From Cruorifilaria tuberocauda (taxonomy: Eukaryota > Nematoda > Chromadorea > Rhabditida > Onchocercidae): 64,000 nt of DNA. The stretch is from assembly GCA_013365365.1 (NCBI GenBank), contig JABVXU010000087.1, positions 1 to 64,000 of the forward strand. Direction: 5' to 3'. The position numbers and the translations under genes are program-made. The notes beneath the pieces are model-generated. The model had not been told where the DNA came from. It searched no databases and saw only the letters and a program-made list of their open reading frames with translations. This document shows positions 13,601-23,076 of this stretch, one piece after another; within the stretch, counting starts at the first letter, position 1, and every line of letters starts with the position of its first letter.

Positions 13601-16600
13601 TCCGTTCCGGAGCTGTTGGTCCTATATAATATGATAACGAATTAAGAAAAAACCCAACTATTCATAGACAAACATTTTTTCGTCAATTTAATTTTAAAAA
13701 GAACTTCCTACCAGTTACAATAACTTGTATTCTTTTTGTTGTTCGACCAGCCTCATTTTCAGCAACACATGAGAAATTTGTACTTTCGTATAAACCGCCA
13801 TGCTCCATTGTTATAAATTTTTTCTTCTGCGGTTTATTGACTGGTCGCGCTCTGCAAAATAAGCTATTCATATCGATTTCTCATTTAAATTCAGATGAAT
13901 CTGAAGAATTAAGAACTGACAGAAATAAATATTCACCTAAAGAAATGACCAAAAGATTGGGATTTTATTTTATTTTATCTACCCGTAACTTCTGATACAA
14001 TTTGACTTCAGTAACAATTGATGTACCTTGTATACCAAGCTATTTTAGATGACGGATCTCCACGTGTTACATTACAACTGATGCTGAAACGTTGTAGCGG
14101 TCCAACGTGTATCGTATCGCCTTCTTGAATGAATAATTGCGGTCGTACTGCTGAAATGTTTATTTTAATTTCAAATCTTTTGTATTTTCATTCCTTGAAT
14201 TAATCTTAAATGAGAATTGTGAATAATTGTCTGTCTTAAAAGAATATAATAAATGATAAATATCATTAAAATCTTCTAATCATCAAATTATTAATTTGAT
14301 ATCAGTTCACTACGGGCAGTTTAAATGGTTAGTTTCACGGAAATTGTTTGAGTTGTTAAAACTAAAAGTTTCAAAACTTCAGTAATAACGAATTACTGGA
14401 ATTATTAGATAAGTTTTCTAAATATCCAATCTTATCACACTTTTAGTTGTTCCAATCGTCTAGTAACTTTTTTTTGATTTACCTGGTTTTCGTGTATTAA
14501 CTGAAACTGGATTTGAGAGACGTCCTGGGCCTAGCTTATCGTTTGCTCGTAAACGAACAAAATATTGAGTATTTGGCCGAAGATCCTTGATTGTTATTTC
14601 CCGCTTTGGTTCTATGTAAAAGAAGATCTTTTTAAATCATAGAAATTTTTCGAAAGTTAATTGTCTCTTCTAAAGTTAAAATAAAATCTGTTTCTTATTT
14701 TAAGGTTTTATACTAATGTCTTCAAAATAAATAACTTACCGTCAACGTTTATTTTCTTCCAATTTTTGATTGGCTGATTAGCATTGTTGGTGTAATAAAC
14801 TGTATATGAAGTAACTGGTCGATTTACAATTACTGGTGGATCCCATCGGATATAAACTGATGAACGGCCGGCATCAATACCGCGAACTATCGGCGCTGAT
14901 CCGGGGCCTATATTAATAAAGTGTCAATTAGACTGTAGAGATATATAAAATATATCGTATATATTTCCCAACGTAACATATATCATATGACATATCATTA
15001 CACATATAACATATCACTTATCATGTAAAACAAAGATCTTCAAGAAAAAATATGCAAAAAGAGTAAGAGAAAAATCTATTACGGAAAGTTTTGTTTTCTA
15101 ATCTTCAAAATAGACTAGAAATTGTGGTATTTAATTGATGAGTTATTTTCCAATAAATCAATAATTTCAAAAGAAGATTTCGTGTCATTCAGTACATTAA
15201 ATTTAGAACTTAGGAAACCGTTCAAGAATATGATATTTTTATTGCAGTATAGTAATTTATATGATTGTTTAGTAAAATTATGGTGATAAGATGAAACATA
15301 TACCAGTGACAACAACTTCAATTGTTCGTTCCGTTTTTCCTAATGAATTATTGGCATGGCAAGTGAACTGAGTATTTTTATAGAGCTCTTTGATGATTAG
15401 AATTTGTTCACTTCGAACAGTTCCTGGTTTTACCGGTACGATATCGACTATCTCATCACCACTACAAGAAAAAACAATATTGTAAGATCTAAAAGAAATC
15501 AACTAGATATTCTGAATTGCAGAAAACTTCGAATAAATTAAAAAAATATTTTTTACAAAATAAATTGGATGGTATTATCAAACTAGTTAACTGCAAAAGT
15601 TTATTTTAAAACGAATACATATTACACTAGTAGATTGCGACAGATTTATTTTTGAATTGGAAATTAATTGTTGTAATTTTAAGATAACTTACCGCTGCCA
15701 GAATATTTGCGGGAATGGGTGTGAAACTGCAGAACATGTAATATTTAAATTTCCACCTGGCATTATTTCATATGGTGCTGCTGGTTCAATATAAATTTTT
15801 GGTCGACCACGAAGTACTGAATTAAAATTTAGAAAAAAAATCAAATTAAAGTGAATTAATTATCAATTTCAATTATTTAATATGTACTCATAAGTTAATA
15901 TCTCTTCTTGAATTTAGTAATAAATGCAATCAAAAATCACAAAAGGGTTCGATTTATTTTCAACAAAAATTATGTGCCAATCTGCTATTTGAACAAAAAA
16001 TTTTTGCCTTTGAAAACAGTTTTCTTTTGAACAAAAAGAAATTCTTACGTAAGCATTTTTCGCCGGTCGGACACGTGCATGAATGTTGATTCTCATTGAT
16101 TGCTGTACATGAACAACTACTAAGAATGCGACACAAATTCTTTGGGATAGGTTCTAAAGTTAACAATGAATTTTGATTTAAGAAAAAGTTATACATTTGA
16201 ATCTGTTTAATTCTGAAGGAAAGAAAAATTCAATCAATATTCTTCTCGATGCCTTATGGCGATGATATTTCTCATGTTTACTTCAAATAACAATTTTGGA
16301 AATTTTCTTCGATAATTTATTAACAAAAATTGTTTTGAATAAATTTAAGAATTTTTTCACATTTCCAAGAAACTCTTACTAATGCAAGTTTTCTGATCGC
16401 TGTCAAGAACCAATCCATGAGGACAACGACATTCCACTTCTCGATTTTCAAATGATAGACAAGAATGGCTACATCCGCCATTGTCCGCTTCACATAAACC
16501 TTAAACAAATGTCATTTTACTCTATCATTAAATATTTACAGAGAGAAACGAAAAATTCTATAATTTACAATTTGCCAATTTAGATAAATTGTAGCGTAGG

Positions 16601-19600
16601 AGATATTTCGAAAAGGTATAAAATGATTTACAATTAATATTGGTTAATAACATGGTGCAATTTTTATGCTTAGTTTCGTAATCTAGAAACAATAAAAGGA
16701 ATTTTCGTTTTCTTTCAAACTATCAAACAATAAAAGCTTGCAATTAATTACCTTTTCCACGACACTTTGGTGGGGTTATAACCCATTGTCGATTAGTACA
16801 AAACATTGAATTCACTTCATCCACAAATTCATAGCCGTAATCGCATTCATATAATGCAAATAAGAATGAATTCTTGCTAAATGTTCCATTTTGTGGAATA
16901 GGTAAACCTTTTTGGCGATAGTATTGTCGCACAAGGCGGCGGAGATTATCTGGCGGTACGAATGCCATAGCACGAATACTTAAATTCAAATTAGAATGTC
17001 AGCAAACCTCAAAAGATAGTTCCCAATTAGCTGACCCATTGAGTCAGTAGAATTGGATATAGAAATTGAAATTGACATAATTGGTGTAGTTTAATATTTC
17101 TTATATAATAACTAACGCGGCGTGTTTGACGGCAGGTGCGGAAACCATACCGCTTCCTACATCGGTACAGGTTGTGTCCAAATCCTCATATCGTGGCCAG
17201 CAAATCTCACGGCCACTTTCATTCGAAAAATGGCACTGACCAGCATCAGAAGGAGGAAATGGTGGCGCTGTCACTGTAAAATTTACAGAATTAATATTTT
17301 CCTGGATTTGCTTGCAGAAATGGCTTGCTTCATAACGATTTGAGCATGCATCGCTTGCAAATTCTAATTCTATATTTTCATTGGATTTTTCTCTTTTTGT
17401 ATATAAAATTAAAAAGTTTGCATTACTTCTAAAATTCTTATAAAATTGCTGTTTTTCAAATCAAAATTTGCAATCAACGTGAAGTATAACGCTTATAATT
17501 TCAATGGATTAAATTTATGCTTTTTTCATCAAAATGATATATCAAAATTCATGAAATTCTCTTTTTGAAACATTGCTAAAATTGCATGCGAAGTAAATCC
17601 ATTCAAATTTCTTGCATTTTGCACCCAATGAAATGCTTTAGAAGAGATAGATCTATGCAATACGTGCGTTAGGTTTTTTTTTTTAATTCATGTAATCATT
17701 ATATATATGCATGCGATTAGTACAAATTAACGACTTTAAGCGCATGCACAATATTTGATCATATTTGTGATTTAAGTACGTGAAAAATAGAATAGTGAGA
17801 ATAATAAAGTTTGTTGGCCATTTAATTCTAATACTCATAATATTCATAAGGAAAAGCGCGAATATTACGTCTACTTTTACAGACATCAAACGACACAGCG
17901 CTCAGGAGAAAATCTCTGTAACTTTCTGTAAATATGTAAATTATCGGTTCAAAGAATGTGAATAACAAATGTCATAATTACTCAGTAGTCGTAAGAGTGA
18001 TAAAAACATGTTTTCCGTTGAGAGCAAGTATCAGGGTATTTTTATTAGCCAGGATTGAAATGTTAGTTTGAGCTTTCTGCTAGAATAGGCTATATGCCAC
18101 ATTTTTCCGGGTGCCAAACCGGAGGAGACGGTATAAGATCAAAATATTTTTAATTCAAATATTAATATTTGAATTAATAATTAAAAAAGGAAATTCTTTG
18201 CAGAAGTAATTTCGCTCAAAAAAATTCTGAATAAGGAAATGCCTTATAGATCAAATTTAAATATACTTTTAAACATCTCAAGCGCAAATTATAAAATATC
18301 GTGAAAATCATAAAATGACATTTATTAAAACAATCAAACTTTTCGTTCTTCCAATTTAAATCTTTTTCTTTAATTAAATTACTCAAAATTCAAGAACAAA
18401 ATCATGCAAAAAATAAATGTCATACAAAAGAAATAATAAAGTTTTGAATATAAAAAAAATGAAAATAAAAAATCAAACAACTGTGAGAGATTGGACAAAA
18501 AAGTCATCAAACTTCACACTGCTCCAATAATGGCAACAGTGTTACAACGCGAATTTCTAAAAATTTTGATGTTTGATACATAAAAAAGAGAAGAAATTAA
18601 AGAAAATAAATTTGAAAATAAAATTATAATTTTATTAGGTAAAGTATTTTTGAGCACACACCACAATCATATAACACAACGCAACGCCAATTTTCTAATC
18701 TTCTTGGCTACTTTGAAGAATTCGAAAATTAAACTATCAAATCATATAATGTTAAACTCTACATATCATGCGAAAATAGTAAACTCTCAAATTGATTTAA
18801 TTCTATTCTGCTATTCTCATCTTAAAGCAATGTCAAATACAGTTTATTGCAAGTTATCCAATTTTATATCTGATAGTCCGGTACCGAAACTTGAGAAAGG
18901 AAAATAAAGCAATAAATGTCGCAGGCAAACTTTTCCAAAATTTTTTATCAGCAAATTACAACTGATTGGGATATTTTATGTGGTCAAAAACCTTACATTA
19001 TTTTTAAGAAATTTGTTAAATATTTCAATGATAAAAAGATTATTCATCATCTTATTAATGCTTTTACAGTTCGTTGCGTTCCAGAAAAAAGGAATTCAGA
19101 TCCTTTAATAAATTTAACTTACATCAATTTATCATCTTTTATTCATTTATAATACTTACAGGGGTTCCTAATACGATACTAGAAAGTCGAATTAATAAAC
19201 ATTTTAAATATTTCTTCAGTAAAGGAACTTTTATTAATTGAAAAAAGCTTCAGAATTTTTTCAATCACGCAAAATGCATATCAGTTTGGAGAAGATGTAA
19301 TATTCCTATTATTTTCTTTTTTTTTGTCTCATTTCTCATTCTCTCTCTTTCTTCTAATTTTTTCACTAAAAAAGTCTCATCGAATCATTCTTTACGTTAA
19401 GAAGTGTGCCATGAGTTTCTCAATTAGATCAGAAAAATTAATAAGATTAGAAAAAAGGCGTTGTCCTTAATTAGTAGTACAACAGGTAGCACGAACCTTC
19501 TATATCTCCACAATAATGACTAGCTTTGTCAGCACTGACCACACATCGGCCAGTGTCGTTCATTGATAGAACGACACTCGACTGCTGATAGTCCGAGGAA

Positions 19601-19601
19601 T
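1..19601 (-). CDS. dig-1: Giant modular extracellular matrix / adhesion protein, DIG-1 (mesocentin)-like, 5' part only
   Basis: Forty-four exons can be joined on the minus strand with phase agreement at every junction, giving about 2,650 residues before the left edge cuts the gene. Domain order is a Cys-rich start and a sushi domain, EGF-type modules, then Ig-FN3 three times, Ig-FN3-FN3 four times, an EGF-like module, and a long exon of degenerate GPDG/LPT repeats. Most Ig and FN3 domains are split by one internal intron while domain borders are phase 1, as usual for extracellular modules. No membrane segment is seen. Nematode DIG-1 is a very large secreted protein with Ig, FN3, sushi and EGF modules that keeps neurons and tissues attached; this mix plus the repeat region is why I choose it. 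Another giant Ig/FN3 matrix protein is the alternative. The 5' end is uncertain: the first exon I place lacks a start codon and signal peptide. One intron (9838-9943) is of the GC-AG class. Confidence 0.7.
1940..2094 (-). other. EGF-like exon before the repeat region
   Basis: One exon encodes an EGF-like module with Cys spacing CHCAHAC, then CYCHNGF and a final SCEL, followed by an acidic linker (EDDEEAG). It begins in phase 1 and ends in phase 0. It separates the Ig/FN3 array from the repeat-rich exon. Confidence 0.7.
2249..11549 (-). other. Block of four Ig-FN3-FN3 triplets in the giant gene
   Basis: Ig4 lies at 11002-11549 with FN3-4 at 10293-10818 and FN3-5 at 9606-10044. Ig5 is at 9199-9453 with FN3-6 at 8367-9002 and FN3-7 at 7654-8245. 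Ig6 is at 6662-7416 with FN3-8 at 5979-6471 and FN3-9 at 4805-5705. Ig7 is at 3894-4555 with FN3-10 at 3197-3564 and FN3-11 at 2249-2898. Ig5 is the only Ig domain in a single uninterrupted exon. FN3-7 and FN3-11 use three exons. The repeated triplet order suggests growth by duplication of a multi-domain unit. Confidence 0.8.
11879..15816 (-). other. Block of three Ig-FN3 pairs in the giant gene
   Basis: Ig1 is at 15304-15816, FN3-1 at 14483-14907, Ig2 at 13712-14147, FN3-2 at 13180-13621, Ig3 at 12630-13062 and FN3-3 at 11879-12413. Each domain is spread over two exons. Ig domains show the first Cys in an ITC or CEA context followed by a Trp (IFWQR, IAWY, ILWLW), and the second Cys in [17 protein letters not shown] or ATCQAVN. 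FN3 domains show the WDPP/WEPP/WSQP Trp motif, the VYY or IYY strand and the GPG turn. Confidence 0.8.
14941..15028. repeat. AT-rich ATAT/ACATAT simple repeat
   Basis: Intronic stretch made of many imperfect copies of ACATATC and ATATAT-like units, just upstream (in gene sense) of FN3-1 in the giant gene. It looks like ordinary low-complexity intron sequence. Confidence 0.6.
16049..16499 (-). other. EGF-type exons of the giant gene
   Basis: Exon 16380-16499 encodes a six-Cys EGF domain: [12 protein letters not shown], then CRCPHG and a final Cys before the donor. Exon 16049-16153 adds a shorter Cys-rich segment with CSCTA and CTCPTGEKC. Both are flanked by phase 1 introns, as expected for EGF modules. 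Confidence 0.7.
16752..17273 (-). other. Cys-rich and sushi (CCP) exons of the giant gene
   Basis: Two exons, 17117-17273 and 16752-16978, joined in phase 2. The first carries a Cys-rich segment ([18 protein letters not shown]). The second has the sushi signature of NGT, an ECDYGYEF core, a following Cys, RQW and a final PPKC. Sushi domains are small disulphide-bonded protein-binding modules of secreted proteins. Confidence 0.7.
17274..19496. other. Presumed large 5' intron of the giant gene
   Basis: Only short AT-rich open frames occur here on either strand and no exon can be supported. The stretch holds a perfect 28-base palindrome at 18150-18177. If the exon at 19497-19601 is real, this is its intron; otherwise it is upstream sequence. 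Confidence 0.4.
18150..18177. repeat. Perfect 28-bp AT-rich palindrome
   Basis: Left arm TTAATTCAAATATT at 18150-18163 is followed directly by its exact reverse complement at 18164-18177, with no spacer. It is either a cruciform/hairpin-forming element or a chance AT-rich inverted repeat. Confidence 0.8.
19497..19601 (-). other. Candidate 5'-most located exon of the giant gene
   Basis: A coding-looking stretch with an acceptor at 19602-19603 and a donor GTTCGT at its end. It leaves one base over, which fits the next exon at 17117-17273. It encodes a Cys-containing segment (TGRC, then HYC) resembling the GQC/EIC pattern of the next exon. The acceptor is only moderate and the intron to 17273 is about 2.2 kb, so the assignment is inferred. 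Confidence 0.4.
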
Positions 19602-20664
19602 CTGAAGGTGTTATCATTCCAAGTCGTTTTTATTTCTCCTCTTTTTTCACTCACTGATTTGGAAATTGAAAACTTATGTAAAATTTTAGAATTCAAAACT
19701 TATAATATTCATTAGTTGTTCATTTCGTAGTATAGTGAAGTTGCCGATGGAACAAACTCTTTAGATAACAATTAATAAACGTTAATAAATTAAAAAATTG
19801 ACCCAAAGCAATTTTAATTATAGTTGAGAAAATACTTATGAAAACAAGCAATACATAGATTAGTATAAGGTATGTTCAGTTTTCTCACAGAAACATTCAC
19901 CTTTTATAAAAGATGGCGATCTTGATCCCTTACATATGTATATAAATTTACCAGCCTATTGGTGAGAGTTGAGAAGCTATCATCTGTCGAGTCTCGAAGA
20001 TTACAAAAATTTCCCTATGGCAATTGCTATAAGAGATGCTTTAGGCTGTTATTTATGAGAAATATCAATTCAAAAATAATACACATTAGTCAGGATTTTC
20101 AAGCAGATCGATTGTTTTAACTCCTTCTCTTTAAGATGCTTTTTAGAGCAAACTTGGTACAAATAGCTTTTCGAACGATTGTCTTTCATCTAGTTAAACT
20201 TTAAATTTGATTTAAGTGAATTCGAGCCAAATTTTTAATATCTGACGGCTAATCAAATTAAAATAAATTTAACTAAATACCAAGAAGATTTTCAACTGTT
20301 TCGTGAATATTTTAGTCCAGAAACAATATTGCAGCGATTTCATAAAAAAGTAACCGAAATTGTTGAAATTTGAAAAAACAGTTACTGTAGTTATAACAGA
20401 TATCAGTTTATATAATTTTACAAATTTCTACGAAATTATTCATTGTATGATGTTATTAATTTTCTCATCTTCCTTAATAGTTTGCAGTCATAATTCCTCT
20501 CTAGTGTTATCATTGGAAAATGAACGCTTCTCTCTAAGGAAGCCCTCAATCCGTAATAGCTTCAATTGATTTACAATGTCAATGTAATGATTTTAATATT
20601 GCCAAAACATCATACCTCACATTAAGAAGATAAAGAAACAGATATTTAATAGAATAATTAGATT

Positions 20665-22527
20665 TTACCCAAGAGGCTTTTCCCAGTCATGCTGCAATAG
20701 TTTTTGTGCATCACGGATCTGTGCAAGAAGTCCTAAGCAACGAGAAGCATAGGAAAGGAAGGTGGAAATGTCCAAGAAGAAGGGTAAACCGTAAGCCAAA
20801 TGAGCGGTATGTGACAGAAAAGTCAGCCATTTAGTCACAATCGACACTTCCTTAGATCGTATCTTGGAAAAGTTTCTAATGAAATTGCTCAAAGCTTTCA
20901 AAGCGGAATGATTTAGCTTCAAGAAAGAAACTGTACCATGAAGTTTTCCAATAACAGAGAATTTTTTCAAAAGTTTTTTTCCTTCGTTGTTTTCTCTTAT
21001 CTCAAAAAAATTAGTGATGTATGCTTATTACCCGAGACGACAGCAAAATTGCTAATTGAAAATTAAATTTGTTCATTTCATCATTCATCTCTCTTATTTA
21101 CCTGTTCCTCTCCGAGACTCTCTCTTCCTCAGCAGACTGCATTCTTTGATGATATTGCCAGAATAACCTGCACATTCGAAAATGATTAAGAATGCTTTTT
21201 CTTATTAACAAATTATCTTTGGACTTTTACTTCTAATACAATAAGAATGGTTAAAAACTGAATGATAGCAGAAGTTGCAACTGGTAATTGTAAACCTATT
21301 TTACAACTTTATAGAAATTTAATATCAGCATGACAAAATGTTAACGAATTTTGCATGTAATCAATGAAAGATATCAAAATCAACAGAATATTTTGCAAAA
21401 AAAAATGAACTTTTCTTCAATATGATTAAATGCAAAAAATTTCACTAATTAATGCCGAGTAATATTAGTAAGGCTTTTTGCTATGGAATTCAGTAGGAAA
21501 ATAGAAACGAGAATCAGAAAGTAAAGACTAACAGTCAATTTTTTGTCCATTGATAAAAGCTTTGGCCAAATTAAAGTTATCAGCAAAGTTCAGCAGCTAG
21601 CAATATCAATAAGGCATAAAGCAAGTACCGTTGCAGCGTTATTTTAAATTAAATTTTTTTCCAACAACTATTTCATCAATTTTGTATCAATTTCACTTCA
21701 ACACTTTCTATCGACAATCATAAATGAAATAAAATCTCGTAGGCGATTTATTTCTCTTTAAGGAAATGGTTAACCCATCTTTTCGGTTATTTTTTAAATT
21801 TCATGGTGCTATAACAGTTAAATTTAAAGTATTGTGAATGTTGAATCAAATACTTTCTTCATTGTATGTCATTTACTAAATCATAGATGTAAGTATCAAT
21901 TTAAAAACGTAAAATCCATTTTTTCCTAAGCAGCAGAAAAACCACTCTTAAAATTGAAATTAAGTTTTTCAAATTCTTGAATGTGATAAATTTATTAGCA
22001 GGAAGATATGGAAGCCAAGCAAGCTGATTTTTCATCATTTAGCAAAGGATTATATCAAAGGGTAATTGGAATTGAAATATGCTGTAGAAAGTGCCACAGG
22101 ATATTCAAGTAAAGTCACCGAAGCTGTATTACTTAAGCAATGAGTTGTCAAATCCTTGGGAATACAGAAATTTCAGTTATGCTTCCTTATGACCACAGAG
22201 AGATTGTACTAAGATGAGAGCTTAATAAGAGAGAAGGTTGGAAATTGCAAAATACTTGCAATTTATTCCAGCAAAAATGTCCTACCCAGTTAAAAAAATA
22301 TTCGTTGTTTTCAAATCTTTGCTCTTTTGTAATTGTGCAGTAGAAAGATGTATAGAGTCAGTTATATACTCGTAAACATAACTCCCTGCGAAAGTTATCC
22401 CTTTTAAGCTACTGAAAAAATAATTCAGAGTGAGAGGAGAAGTCAATGCATTAAATATGTCTAATATGATAGGTTGAAAATTTTCTGCACATGACACTTG
22501 ATATTTGATATACCGATGATCTTCCAT
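20665..22527 (-). CDS. Unrecognised three-exon protein, about 212 residues
   Basis: Three minus-strand exons join in frame: 22286-22527, 21102-21167 and 20665-20995, ending in TAA. I do not recognise the product. It has no clear signal peptide. The middle is charged (SAEEERVSERNRENNEGKK), probably helical, and the C-terminal part alternates hydrophobic stretches (SHTAHLAYGLPFFLDIS) with a final amphipathic helix (LLAQIRDAQKLL). The start at 22527 is chosen because a TTAG acceptor lies nine bases upstream (exon start 22536), a likely spliced-leader site; that leader would contain an ATG directly followed by TAA. An ATTAAA-type poly(A) signal follows the stop at about 20647-20652. It sits on the same strand between the signal-peptide ORF and the giant gene. 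The terminal GG|GTAAAA could also be a donor, so more exons are possible. Confidence 0.5.
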
Positions 22528-22836
22528 AATTACATGCTAATTTAACTATTACAGGTTCTGTAATAATTAAATATTAAATGACTTTTGTTGGAGTAATTTG
22601 ATCAAATGAATGACAAAAACTTAGAAGTGGAGAGTTTCCGCTTTAGGAAAAAGGAATGGCGACATATTTGGAAGAAATCTAAAACGATTTGACAAAATTA
22701 ATGAAATTCTTTAAAATGAAGAAATGGGCTATTCAAAAAATAAGAAAAGTGAATACAAAATGGAAGGAAAAGAAAGAGATAAAAATGATTAAATCTTTGA
22801 GAGAGACGAAGTCGACTATAGAATTATCAGATATAA

Positions 22837-22842
22837 TTTATT
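22837..22842 (-). terminator. Poly(A) signal AATAAA
   Basis: AATAAA on the minus strand, 25 bases downstream of the stop of the 67-codon ORF. It supports that ORF being a complete transcript with a short 3' UTR. Confidence 0.5.
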
Positions 22843-22866
22843 CATAAATTTAACAGCAGCATAAAG

Positions 22867-23070
22867 CTAACTCTTTGCTGCTCGTTTGAAACGATTGATT
22901 TGATGCATAATATCCTCCATGCGCAAATCGCTCAGTGAATTCGGAATGAAATCATCCGAATTCTCTCGTTCATTCAGCGTCTGGCTGAGTGTTGACAGTG
23001 GCGCAGATGGTGACACCAACATGACCATGACCCATAGAAATGTGGGCCATACAATCTGGCCAAGCGCCAT
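22867..23070 (-). CDS. Small secreted peptide (67 aa) or signal-peptide exon
   Basis: A single ORF encodes a hydrophobic signal peptide (VWPTFLWVMVMLVSPSA) followed by an acidic region and a basic NRFKRAAKS end with a dibasic site. A TTTAATTTAG acceptor lies six bases before the ATG (exon start 23076), fitting trans-splicing, and an AATAAA signal lies at 22837-22842, 25 bases past the stop, fitting a complete small gene such as a secreted peptide precursor. The alternative is that a GTTAGC donor just before the stop splices this as the first exon into the giant gene: the leftover base fits the phase of the exon at 19497-19601 and would supply the missing signal peptide. I cannot decide from sequence alone. 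Confidence 0.5.
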   Translation of the reverse strand: MALGQIVWPTFLWVMVMLVSPSAPLSTLSQTLNERENSDDFIPNSLSDLRMEDIMHQINRFKRAAKS

Positions 23071-23076
23071 TACTTG

